This document shows, in pieces, positions 49,464-59,106 of a stretch of DNA of 64,000 nucleotides. Position 1 is the stretch's first letter; every line of letters starts with the position of its first letter. The stretch comes from Mediterranea massiliensis. GTDB taxonomy: Bacteria; Bacteroidota; Bacteroidia; Bacteroidales; Bacteroidaceae. The notes below the pieces were generated by a model. That model made no database searches. It was not told the DNA's origin and was given only the letters and a program-made list of their open reading frames with translations. The stretch is taken from the NCBI GenBank assembly GCA_015060685.1, contig SUXZ01000013.1, forward strand, positions 1 through 64,000, read 5' to 3'. The position numbers and the translations under genes are program-made.

Positions 49464-50573
49464 TTATTGGTTGGTTAATACCTTTTTCATTTGTGCTTCC
49501 CATGAAAGATGTAGAATGCTATTGCGTATCGTTTCGGGCGAAAGTGATAATTGCTGATAAAAGGTTATCAGTTGGGGAAGGTCAATAGGGGATTCGTCAG
49601 CCGGAACTTTTAATATATAAGGCATTTGCTCAAAATCATCGTCGGTTTCAGAGTAGATAAAACCGAAGCCTCGTGCAGCATATTCTCTGTTCTTCAGTGT
49701 TTTGATATGGGTAATGCCACTGCGATGACGGGCCAAGCTGCCGATGGCAAAGTCGCATTGATTAAAGATATTATTCAATGCTTCGCCACTCTGATTGCCA
49801 TAGCAGATGACATGTTTCTCCAATCCATAAGTCTTAATCGGAGTCAGGATTTCTTCTTTTTCACGTGCTCCAAAGAATTCGCCTACCAGATGTAGATATA
49901 CTTGTGTCGTAGGATTGGTTTGGTAGTATTTCCCTAATCCATGAATCAAACGGTCGAAACCATGCCAGAAGTGAATCTCGGCCACAGCAATCAGATGAAT
50001 CTCATTCTCTTTTCTATTGGTTGGTAGGGTGCGTAATGGGATACTATTGAAATCGATGCCGTTACTGATGCGGATAGTGGGACAACCGAAAATTGTTTCA
50101 TTGTTACTGAATGTTACAATGCGATCAAGATGCTTGCTGAGTTGTTTGCGAAATAGTCTGTCAATATATAATTCACGTTCTCTTCCCAAATACTCATGGT
50201 CGTATGGATAAGTTGGTATTTCCATTACCACTTTTATTCCAAGCCGCTTCAATTGTTTAACAAAATGGATAGTAAACGGATTGGCATTATGGTTAGAACG
50301 AATATAGATAAACTCGATATTTTCTCTTTTGACATATTGGACGATGGGAGAGAAGTCAATTCGTTTTTTTAACTTGGCCGTAATACCGCTTCCTAAATCA
50401 GCAATTACCTCGTCATCTACTAACCATTGGCGATGTCCGTCGGGTTGTACTTCGTAGTAGCAAGTGCGCACATCGGATCCGCAAGATTTCATTGCATCGA
50501 TCTGGTAGCGAATCTTCTTGCTGATGCCATTGTAGGCCTGAAATCCATGAAATAATAGAAAAAGGATTTTCAT
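49464..50573 (-). CDS. Glycosyltransferase (GT4/GT1-like)
   Basis: MKILFLLFHGFQAYNGISKKIRYQIDAMKSCG; operon context. Confidence 0.75.
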   Translation of the reverse strand: MKILFLLFHGFQAYNGISKKIRYQIDAMKSCGSDVRTCYYEVQPDGHRQWLVDDEVIADLGSGITAKLKKRIDFSPIVQYVKRENIEFIYIRSNHNANPFTIHFVKQLKRLGIKVVMEIPTYPYDHEYLGRERELYIDRLFRKQLSKHLDRIVTFSNNETIFGCPTIRISNGIDFNSIPLRTLPTNRKENEIHLIAVAEIHFWHGFDRLIHGLGKYYQTNPTTQVYLHLVGEFFGAREKEEILTPIKTYGLEKHVICYGNQSGEALNNIFNQCDFAIGSLARHRSGITHIKTLKNREYAARGFGFIYSETDDDFEQMPYILKVPADESPIDLPQLITFYQQLSLSPETIRNSILHLSWEAQMKKVLTNQ

Positions 50574-51694
50574 CGTACAATCCTTTCGTAGATTTTGGCA
50601 AGTTCGTCAGCTGTACGTGTCCATGAGAAAAGTTTTACGCGCTCAAGGCCATAACTTACCTGTGATTGGTAAAATGCTTCATCTTGTTCCAAACGAAGAA
50701 TGGCATTGGCTATCTCTTCGGGTTTGTATGGGTCAATGAGTTGTGTGCCAGTTCCGGCAACCTCTGGCATGGCAGAAGTGTTGCTGGTGATAATCGGCGT
50801 ACCACACGCCATGGCTTCAAGCATTGGGATACCGAAACTTTCGCGTAACGAGGGATAGAGGAATGCAAATGCTGCATTGTATAGGGTGGAAAGGTCGCTG
50901 TTCACGATGTATCCGGGAGCATGCAGATAAGGTCGAATATCCTTAATGCCTTCCTGTTCCAAAAGTTTGTCGATATATTCCCAATCCAAATCGGCTATAA
51001 GCAGTGGTCGTTTGATTGCGGATTGCTGCAAATAGAGGCTGTAGGCCTTCAAGGTACGGGCTGCATTCTTCTTGGCATCGGTATTGCCTAAGAAGAAAAG
51101 ATAACCTGCTTGTGGAATGTATTTCTTTACAATCTCAGTATCGATATTTGCTTGTTGGCAGAAGTGTGTGTTGAATCCGTTGTAGATGGCCGTTATCTTT
51201 TCCTCTGGTATGTTTAACGCGGTTCGGATGCGTTGACATTCGAATTTAGATACGGTGATAATCTGTTTGCATTTCTTTAGGATGCGGGGAACAACAAACT
51301 TGCGATAATGCCAACCAAGTTCCTGATAAAGCGATGGACTGCGGTGCTGTCGTGGTTCCAAATAGATGATGTCGTGTAGGGTTAACACCAATGGAACTGA
51401 ACAACAGAGTGGGGCAGTGTTGGATGTACAATGTAGTAACTCTATTGGATACTTCTTCAACGCACGGGGCAAGGCAATCTGTTCCCACAACAGGTAATTA
51501 TTGGTTGGTAGCTCGACGATGGTCAGATTGTCTGATTCGGTCAGACAACGATCATCACCGGGAGCTACAAACACATAGTAATGGTTGCCATCATCGCGCT
51601 TTTGTAGTTCGCGAATGGTCTCTAACGCTACAAAATCCATTCCGTGCTTGTTGGCACGGAAGATGCGTTGTGCTTCGATGGCAATATGACGCAT
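50570..51694 (-). CDS. Glycosyltransferase family 4
   Basis: FLYPSLRESFGIPMLEAMACGTPIITSNTSAMPEVAGTGTQLIDP. Confidence 0.94.
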   Translation of the reverse strand: MRHIAIEAQRIFRANKHGMDFVALETIRELQKRDDGNHYYVFVAPGDDRCLTESDNLTIVELPTNNYLLWEQIALPRALKKYPIELLHCTSNTAPLCCSVPLVLTLHDIIYLEPRQHRSPSLYQELGWHYRKFVVPRILKKCKQIITVSKFECQRIRTALNIPEEKITAIYNGFNTHFCQQANIDTEIVKKYIPQAGYLFFLGNTDAKKNAARTLKAYSLYLQQSAIKRPLLIADLDWEYIDKLLEQEGIKDIRPYLHAPGYIVNSDLSTLYNAAFAFLYPSLRESFGIPMLEAMACGTPIITSNTSAMPEVAGTGTQLIDPYKPEEIANAILRLEQDEAFYQSQVSYGLERVKLFSWTRTADELAKIYERIVR

Positions 51695-51705
51695 AGTTGT
51701 TATTA

Positions 51706-52890
51706 CTACTTATTCGATACCACCTTCTTCACCGGTGAGAATACAGATGAGAAGATCAACAATGGCAATGCCCAAATATTTTTCCAGAACTTGGCTGCAA
51801 TCTTACCGCTTGGCATAGCCAATAAGAAGGCAAGAACCAAAGCGAAAATCAGTGCATACCATTTGAAACTTAATGTCCAATCAAGTAGGGTTACACCTAC
51901 GGCACACAAGATAATCAAAGCAATCAACAGCAAGCGAGAAGGAAGCATCCATTGGAACAGCTTGTTACAATAGTCCCATTCGCCTTTGATGAACGCCATC
52001 GGCAACTCTTTCAAGGCAAAGAATGTACTACCCCATTGGGCATTGACCCAACCCATACGTTGTTCTTCATAGCCACCGGTTTCTTCGGCCTTACGTCCAT
52101 AACAGATAACCTCTTCCAAATATTCTGTATATACGTTTTGTTGAAGCAGTTCCATCTCCATAGCCTTACTTAAATCGCTACCTTGTAAAGAAGGCGCTAT
52201 TTCGTGGAACATACGGAAGTCGAATGCCATGGCCGAACCAATCAATGCTGATGAGAAACCTAACTTGGTGTGTGCCTTACGGAAGATGTTATTATTGATT
52301 TCTTCCGATGTTGCACTCAATACAGAAATAGTGGAGTTCAAGTTGGCAGTCATGCGGTGTGCTTGGATAGAGTCGCAACCAGACCAATAGGCGTTGTTGA
52401 ATTTGGTAAGAGCATCGTTAGCAATCTGATTATCGCAGTTTAATACCAATACCATATCGTATTCATCCGGCGAATAACGTTCCATTACTTGTTGGATGGC
52501 ATATACCTTGGAACACTTCTCCTTGTCAGGGATGACTATATTTACCGGCATGCTTAAAAGTGTATTCAAATCCTCCTCTGCCAACTGAGTAGCGGCTACG
52601 GCAATGTCATAGTGATCACGAGGATAGTCTTGGTTATCGATGAAGTGATTGATTGATTCAATAACCTCCTTACCGTTGCGTAATACAGTAAACAATACCA
52701 AAAAGCGATGAGGAATCGCAGCTTTTGGATAAGGGTTCTTGTACTTTAACTGTGAGAACAAAGCAAAAATAAACAAATATACTACAGGTATGGCTAAAAT
52801 TAGAAACAGAATAGCATCAGCCATTTGTAACGCATTGTTGTTCTCGTTCATCCACCATTCGGGATTGAATATATCAAAAAAACTGTTCAT
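51706..52890 (-). CDS. Membrane-associated glycosyltransferase family 2
   Basis: FLVLFTVLRNGKEVIESINHFIDNQDYPRDHYDIAVAA; TM segments at both ends. Confidence 0.88.
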   Translation of the reverse strand: MNSFFDIFNPEWWMNENNNALQMADAILFLILAIPVVYLFIFALFSQLKYKNPYPKAAIPHRFLVLFTVLRNGKEVIESINHFIDNQDYPRDHYDIAVAATQLAEEDLNTLLSMPVNIVIPDKEKCSKVYAIQQVMERYSPDEYDMVLVLNCDNQIANDALTKFNNAYWSGCDSIQAHRMTANLNSTISVLSATSEEINNNIFRKAHTKLGFSSALIGSAMAFDFRMFHEIAPSLQGSDLSKAMEMELLQQNVYTEYLEEVICYGRKAEETGGYEEQRMGWVNAQWGSTFFALKELPMAFIKGEWDYCNKLFQWMLPSRLLLIALIILCAVGVTLLDWTLSFKWYALIFALVLAFLLAMPSGKIAAKFWKNIWALPLLIFSSVFSPVKKVVSNK

Positions 52891-54356
52891 AAGATATAGT
52901 TATTATTTTCTTTACTAAGTTGTTTGTCTATGTATGGGCCGTTCATGACGAAAGCCAATAATGAATAAATAAAAATGTTTGTTGGAGGTTGTTCTATACA
53001 TTGTCCAGCGTAGCCATTAATTAAAAAGCCTAAAACGGCTCCAAGAAATATAGCTAGTATCTGCCGGAGATAAAAATTATTTAATCGGAAAAGGACTAAA
53101 TAACTTCCCCAAAGCAATATGCCACTATACATAATAATATGTATAATTAATCCAATAATACCATACTGAATCCAAATATCAACAAAATATGAATCGGGTG
53201 GAAGAATACCTTCTCGATATGAACCATCAGGTTTAGACCATAACATAGGAATGCTTTTTTCAATTCCGATTCCCCACGGCTTATCCTTCATATGTTCAGA
53301 TATCATTTCGCGATTAGTTAATCGAGTATTAAAAGATGCATCTTCTTTGGGTTGCATAGCTGTACGCATACGATGGATAAACCGATTACTATCTCCAATA
53401 TTGGTAAATGCTAAAAAAGAGAAAGATAGTAAACCGATTACTGCTACAGATGTGAAAATTTTAATATTCTTACAAAGTAAACAATATAATACTAACCCTC
53501 CAAAAGGAACTGCAATAGCACTCCGGGTTCCAGATAAGAACATACCTATTAATCCCATAATTGCTACTACTGCAAAAAATATTTTTAACCAATTATTCTT
53601 GATATAGATACATGCAATAGAATAAATAACAGCTACCGCGCCCATATGTGGCCCGAAATTACCTGCATCTGTGAATATGGAAAAATATCTAATGCCTGTA
53701 ACCAATATATGTGTACGTTCACCTCCTTGGTGTAAAAAAATGCGTTCTCCCAAATCAAAACCAACATACTTTTGATACATAAGTTTAATAAATGCAATAA
53801 TGGTAAAACATCCCCAACACATTAAGAAATAATGAAGAACTTTAGGAGTGTTCAATAATAGTGATAATGATATATATATCGCTAAATTACAAAATATTAA
53901 AATGCGAAAAGCATGTGTTATTCCGAATTCTTCAGTTCCAGGATTTAAGATTTGTATTAATATGTATAATACCCATATCGAATAAAAAAAAGTGAGTCCA
54001 TTTACAGTTTGGCTAATTTCAAATTCCTTTTTTCTATTGAGAACAGAGAGAATTAGAGCACATACCATATATATTAATAATATGTCCAATCCAAAACTGA
54101 GTTTTGAGATTTGGAAATATCTCATTACACATACAAAAAAATATGCATATGTTATATAAAGGAAAAAGATGAATCTTGGTTTTACGAATCCATATCCGAC
54201 AATAAATAAACAAAGAGGTGCACAAATTGCCCCTAATGCAAGGAGTGGCTTGTCTGTCAATAAACCACATACAATAAGGAACAACCCGATGCACAGCATT
54301 AGATTGACTAATGCTGTGGCAGGAAATGTTTTTCTTTTTAATCGGGTGGTATCCAT
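52887..54356 (-). CDS. O-antigen ligase/polymerase (Wzy-like) membrane protein
   Basis: Multi-TM; FLSGTRSAIAVPFGGLVLY; GIGIEKSIPMLW. Confidence 0.85.
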   Translation of the reverse strand: MDTTRLKRKTFPATALVNLMLCIGLFLIVCGLLTDKPLLALGAICAPLCLFIVGYGFVKPRFIFFLYITYAYFFVCVMRYFQISKLSFGLDILLIYMVCALILSVLNRKKEFEISQTVNGLTFFYSIWVLYILIQILNPGTEEFGITHAFRILIFCNLAIYISLSLLLNTPKVLHYFLMCWGCFTIIAFIKLMYQKYVGFDLGERIFLHQGGERTHILVTGIRYFSIFTDAGNFGPHMGAVAVIYSIACIYIKNNWLKIFFAVVAIMGLIGMFLSGTRSAIAVPFGGLVLYCLLCKNIKIFTSVAVIGLLSFSFLAFTNIGDSNRFIHRMRTAMQPKEDASFNTRLTNREMISEHMKDKPWGIGIEKSIPMLWSKPDGSYREGILPPDSYFVDIWIQYGIIGLIIHIIMYSGILLWGSYLVLFRLNNFYLRQILAIFLGAVLGFLINGYAGQCIEQPPTNIFIYSLLAFVMNGPYIDKQLSKENNNYIL

Positions 54357-54374
54357 ATCTTCTAATTAATTAAA

Positions 54375-56543
54375 TTAGCGTACTGCATTTTGTTGAGAAG
54401 TAAATCCGAATTGTGCCAAACGGCTCAAGAATGAGTGAACGGCAGTATGCGGAGGCAATTCACCAGTGAACGATTCTACCACTTCACGGTCCGCATTGTT
54501 CAAGTACATCATAAATGGTTTGCCTTCCAAGGCTTCCTTCAATGGGTCGATGGTAGCGGTATCGCTATCACGCCACAAACGGCAAGCATTGGCTACCAAC
54601 AAGTTGACATCGGCTTCTTGCATCACAGGAAGTGGTACCGAACAATTGTTGAATGAAGGATATTCCACCAAAATCAAATCTGCAGGTGCTTCGGCTGCAT
54701 CCGGTTGCCAGAAATCTGTAAGTTTGGATGCCTGAATATACTTGTTGTTTATTACATCAAAATCGGTCTCATAATTGAGATACTTCACATTCAAACCTTC
54801 TGCTTTCCAATACTTCATAAAGAATTCAGCTAAGAACGACTTACCTTCACCCGAGTGAACACTGAGTAAGTTGATAATGGTTGGTTCTCCGTTTTGTTTG
54901 AAGTATTTATTCAAACGACGGCATGAGTAGGCTGCAGCAGCACGATTACAAGCGCGCAAGAAACCACGATATTTCAAGTTGCTGATACCATTGAAAGCAG
55001 CAATAACCGGCAGACCACTGAGTCGTTGGCTACGATATTTATCGCGCAAAGTACGATCGAGCACTTCAATCAACAAGAAGAAGCAAGTGATAAATACAAA
55101 TGAACCAATGAAGGCTATAATAATGTAAAGCATACGCTTGCGTCCGTTATCATTTAAGGGGAAAGCTGGATCGGAGAGTGGTTGCAAATTACTTGTACTC
55201 ATCTGAATGTTTTTTAAACGAAGATTAGCATCTGCCAACCCCTTTAATTGTACACGATAATTATCTTCGGCTATACCAATGGAACGTTCTTTACGGTTAA
55301 CCTGGGTTCCGACGGGAGCCATGTGGGCATATTGTTCACGAATATCTTGTTGACGTGCTTGCATGACCTTCAATTCAGCTTTAGCTTTTGCCTCATTGAC
55401 TAATGCGTTTAGCCATTCAACAATCATATCTTCAACGCCGACCCCTTCTTTAGTATAATTAATCTCATTAAGATTATCCGAGATATTACTAATGTTGGCT
55501 TCGACTTGTTTGAGTCTTAATTTGTCTTGCTCAACTTCATTGTCAGAACTATATTTTATTGCTTCATCAAAGATTTCACGTTCCAAAATCTGTTGGTTTA
55601 GTTTTGTAACTTGATCTAATTCTTTTAGTAAATTCGTGTTGCTTCGAATTATTTGAGCACGAATGTCCATTTTTTCATCTAAGACTTCTCGCAAGGCAAC
55701 AGCTCCTTCATATCTACGTCTAACTTCTTCCATGCGATCATCTACTTCATAACGCGTAAGAGATAGTGCTTCTGTTTCTTCATTATAGTTGATTACGCCT
55801 TGAGCTACATTGTATCGCATTAAATCATCTTCTTCGACATTCAATGCTGCTTTAGTTTTACGAACTTGCTCCTCGAAGTATGCAATCACATCGTTTGTTG
55901 CTTTGAAACGAATCTCTTCATAGGCTGCAATTAATTCGTCGATTAGGTATTTGACTGTTTTTTGTGTTAAACCAGGGTCGGCTGAAGTGTAACTGATGTC
56001 TAAGATGTCACTATTTCCAACACGCTTAATTTCAATGTTGTTCAAAGCTTGTAAACTATAGAAATTAATGGGACGATTAAAGACATTGTATAGGAAGTTA
56101 TTACGATCATTTCTATAATAATTCTTTAGATTGCGCAAAGTAACCTCTACGCTATCACGATTTACCAACTCAAGTACTTCAGGAGGAGTCATGTCGAGTA
56201 ATTGACGATAATGTTTCGCTTGAATGTATTCATTATCTTTCCACTCTTCTCCATAAGTATAAGAATCAGCCAATAAGCGATGAGATACATTCGCTAATGT
56301 ACTATGTGACTGGGCTATACCAATGAGGTTGTCAAACGTGCTATTAATGGCTGCATAGTTGATGGTTGAACCATCAAGTGTAGTGGTACTGCTGACACCC
56401 GTATAAAGGTTACTCTTTACTGTATAACTAAAGGGCAGAAATTGTGTGAAATAGATAACCAATCCGGTTACAATCAATGTTCCCCAAAGCAACCAATAAC
56501 GTATGCGATAAAAGAACTGAGAGATAATTAAAAGTATATCCAT
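54375..56543 (-). CDS. Wzc/GumC-like polysaccharide chain-length/tyrosine-kinase-like protein
   Basis: N-terminal Wzz-like TM region, coiled coil, PLSDPAFPLNDNGRKRMLYI, P-loop SVHSGEGKS. Confidence 0.85.
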   Translation of the reverse strand: MDILLIISQFFYRIRYWLLWGTLIVTGLVIYFTQFLPFSYTVKSNLYTGVSSTTTLDGSTINYAAINSTFDNLIGIAQSHSTLANVSHRLLADSYTYGEEWKDNEYIQAKHYRQLLDMTPPEVLELVNRDSVEVTLRNLKNYYRNDRNNFLYNVFNRPINFYSLQALNNIEIKRVGNSDILDISYTSADPGLTQKTVKYLIDELIAAYEEIRFKATNDVIAYFEEQVRKTKAALNVEEDDLMRYNVAQGVINYNEETEALSLTRYEVDDRMEEVRRRYEGAVALREVLDEKMDIRAQIIRSNTNLLKELDQVTKLNQQILEREIFDEAIKYSSDNEVEQDKLRLKQVEANISNISDNLNEINYTKEGVGVEDMIVEWLNALVNEAKAKAELKVMQARQQDIREQYAHMAPVGTQVNRKERSIGIAEDNYRVQLKGLADANLRLKNIQMSTSNLQPLSDPAFPLNDNGRKRMLYIIIAFIGSFVFITCFFLLIEVLDRTLRDKYRSQRLSGLPVIAAFNGISNLKYRGFLRACNRAAAAYSCRRLNKYFKQNGEPTIINLLSVHSGEGKSFLAEFFMKYWKAEGLNVKYLNYETDFDVINNKYIQASKLTDFWQPDAAEAPADLILVEYPSFNNCSVPLPVMQEADVNLLVANACRLWRDSDTATIDPLKEALEGKPFMMYLNNADREVVESFTGELPPHTAVHSFLSRLAQFGFTSQQNAVR

Positions 56544-56552
56544 AGTAGTGAA

Positions 56553-57371
56553 TTATTTTTCGTTGATTATTTTGACATTAGTTAATAATTCAAGCAATGT
56601 AATCGCGTTGTGTAGTTCTACACGTGCCTGCGCATAACTTGTAACTGCTCCAGAACGGCGGCTACGCTCTAATGATAATTGTATAATATCTACTTTCCCT
56701 TGGATGAAATTATATTCCGTAATTTTCATTTGGGCATTATATAATGCTGCAGATTCAGCTTTCGCTTTAATTGTTGATAGAAGTTCTGTTACAGTGTTAT
56801 ATGCATCAAGAATCATCAATTGCCTATTTTCTACAATTTCTTCTCTTGCATATTCCAATTGCTCTATATCGTATTTGTATTTTTTGAGTTTCTTTTTACG
56901 ATTGGTAAATTCTCCTAATGGAATAATGACACTTGCTCCTATGTTATAACTATGTTGAGCACTGCTCATTGTTGTTTGATACAATGGAGTTAATTCATCA
57001 CTGGCATTGCCAACCATGTTGTATTTTCCATAAGAGTAATTACCCTGAATACGAAAACGATTCCACCAATCACGCTTTTGTAGAGCAAGCTCGTTTTTTG
57101 CTTCGTTTATTTCTGATTGAGCACGTTTTACGGTTGCATTCTCTACAACAGCATCTAAGAATACTGATAGAGGGGGAAGATTCATGGTCTCGATATCTTC
57201 CGGTACATTTTGTGTGATTTCGTTCAATGTATTCTTTTCCCATTCAATGTCTTCGTTTTGTAGGCGTTCCAAAGCTTTGATGCGCTCTTCGCGCGTCATC
57301 TCCTGGGAGGTGGCGGTGGTTGTTCCTAAGAACAGGCAACCTAAAAAGAGTATGTATGCAACTCGTTTCAT
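56553..57371 (-). CDS. Short TolC-like outer-membrane protein
   Basis: Signal peptide, VKRAQSEINEAKNELALQKRDWWNRFRIQGNYSYGKYN, coiled-coil ending ARVELHNAITLLELLTNVKI. Confidence 0.75.
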   Translation of the reverse strand: MKRVAYILFLGCLFLGTTTATSQEMTREERIKALERLQNEDIEWEKNTLNEITQNVPEDIETMNLPPLSVFLDAVVENATVKRAQSEINEAKNELALQKRDWWNRFRIQGNYSYGKYNMVGNASDELTPLYQTTMSSAQHSYNIGASVIIPLGEFTNRKKKLKKYKYDIEQLEYAREEIVENRQLMILDAYNTVTELLSTIKAKAESAALYNAQMKITEYNFIQGKVDIIQLSLERSRRSGAVTSYAQARVELHNAITLLELLTNVKIINEK

Positions 57372-57392
57372 TCTGTAATTATATTGTTTTAA

Positions 57393-58568
57393 TTATACGT
57401 CTTCTTTTTGAATAAATGCTGTAAAGGTTCGAAGAAGAATCTTCATGTCGAACCAAAACGAGAACTCTTTGGCATAGCGTATATCAAGCATCTTGCGCTC
57501 TTCGGCTGACATCTTTCCCGAGTCGCCCCGTTTCTCAACTTGCCACAAGCCGGTCAGTCCGGAAGGGGCCATGAAACGGTCGATGTAGGCATCGTTGGTC
57601 AGCAATTCGGCTTCGTAGAGGGGTAGGGGGCGATTGCCCACAATGCTCATGTCGCCTTTCAATACATTTATCAGTTGTGGCAATTCGTCAATGCTATACT
57701 TACGTATGAAACGACCTACGCGGGTGATGCGTGGATCGTGCTCCAACTTGACGAATGCGTTCTCTTTCTCTTTCTGTTTCTTTTGTGTAAATTCGTCTTC
57801 GTAAACAATGAAGTCGTCGGAGATAAGTAAACATTCCTCCTCTTCGGTACTTCCTGTCAGTTCGTCGAATGTTATTTCTTCATGTTCAGTTGTCTCTATT
57901 TCGGTTTCGTCGTTGTATTGGTTCAATGCATTCAACTCTTTTAATCGCTTGTCTGCGTTGGCATACATGGAGCGGAATTTCAAGAAATCGAATACCTGGT
58001 AGTTTGAACCTACTCGCTTCGATTTGTAGATGATGGCTCCTTTGCTTTCGATGCGGATGGCCAATGCTGTTATCAGTAGTAACGGTGATAAGCAGATCAG
58101 TGCGCAACTGGCAAAGATAATATCAAATACGCGCTTCCAAAGGGGTAAATGGAATGTGCGTAACTCTTCTTTCCCTTTTTTCTGAATGGCCTCTTGTAGC
58201 TGATGCTCTTTGCGAAGGTTGATGTAGTTGGTAACCTGACGAATGCTGTCCTGGTCGGCTTTCGGTGATAGGGTATTGCCGATACCGGCCTGTTGGTATT
58301 GCAAACGTTGTTCGGGTTGAAGTTCGTCGGTGACTAATACGATATAGGCATAGGGAAATTTATCATGCAATCGGATAATCATCTCACAATCTTCATTCGT
58401 ATCTTTTCCTTGCTCAAAAAGGACGATGGCATTGTAGCGTTCGCGGATGTTGTTCAGTATGTCGTTAACCTTTTCCTCTCTATCGGTGGCTATAAACATG
58501 CCATCCACTACATGGGTGTAGTGGGAGATAGTCTGTTTTTGAGTACCGATATAGATGAAATAGAGCAT
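57393..58568 (-). CDS. Polyprenyl-phosphate sugar transferase (WcaJ-like) with receiver-like N-terminal region
   Basis: [65 protein letters not shown]. Start MLYFIYIGT preferred over 58745. Confidence 0.9.
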   Translation of the reverse strand: MLYFIYIGTQKQTISHYTHVVDGMFIATDREEKVNDILNNIRERYNAIVLFEQGKDTNEDCEMIIRLHDKFPYAYIVLVTDELQPEQRLQYQQAGIGNTLSPKADQDSIRQVTNYINLRKEHQLQEAIQKKGKEELRTFHLPLWKRVFDIIFASCALICLSPLLLITALAIRIESKGAIIYKSKRVGSNYQVFDFLKFRSMYANADKRLKELNALNQYNDETEIETTEHEEITFDELTGSTEEEECLLISDDFIVYEDEFTQKKQKEKENAFVKLEHDPRITRVGRFIRKYSIDELPQLINVLKGDMSIVGNRPLPLYEAELLTNDAYIDRFMAPSGLTGLWQVEKRGDSGKMSAEERKMLDIRYAKEFSFWFDMKILLRTFTAFIQKEDV

Positions 58569-58597
58569 GCAGTATGTGCTACAGTTTTTAAGTTTGT

Positions 58598-58960
58598 TTA
58601 TTGAAGGTATTTCTTTACTCTCGCTTTCAGTTCCATGGGGTTGAACGGCTTCAAGATGTAATCTTCGGCTCCCACTTCGAGCAAGCGAATGCGTTCGCTG
58701 GTGCTCTCTTCGCTCGACAGCATGATTACCGGTATGTGTTTCCACAAGGCATTGTTCTTGAGGTATTCCAAGAATTCTGCTCCAGTCATGCCCGGCATAC
58801 GGATGTCGGAGATAATCAGTGAAGGCTCGTTACCTTGGCTAAGCCAATCGATGGCTTTGAGGGCATTTTCTTGATATACTAATTCATATTCCTTACCCAG
58901 GTACATGGTTAGTACCTTACCGATAGTGGCTTTGTCATCAACCAAAAGGATCTGTTTCAT
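58598..58960 (-). CDS. Stand-alone response regulator receiver domain
   Basis: QILLVDDKATIGKVL; LIISDIRMPGMTGAEFL; PVIMLSSEESTSERIRLLEVGAEDYILKPFNPMEL. Confidence 0.94.
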   Translation of the reverse strand: MKQILLVDDKATIGKVLTMYLGKEYELVYQENALKAIDWLSQGNEPSLIISDIRMPGMTGAEFLEYLKNNALWKHIPVIMLSSEESTSERIRLLEVGAEDYILKPFNPMELKARVKKYLQ

Positions 58961-59060
58961 AATAGTTTTTAGCGAGTTTAAGTTAAAATACTTAGTTACT
59001 TTCATACAAAAGTAGAGGTTTAAACTCTATTTTGCAACTTTTTTGAAGAATTATATATAA

Positions 59061-59093
59061 AAAGGTGCCCCAAAAAACCTTTGAGGCACCTTT
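59061..59093 (-). terminator. Terminator after LruC-domain gene
   Basis: aaaggtgccccaaaaaacctttgaggcaccttt. Confidence 0.8.
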
Positions 59094-59106
59094 AAATTAA
59101 TCCCCA

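Noticed and set aside
49464-58960. UpxY/UpxZ-type antitermination or invertible promoter control of the polysaccharide operon
   Set aside because: No NusG-like gene or convincing inverted-repeat-flanked promoter seen; a receiver protein heads the operon instead.
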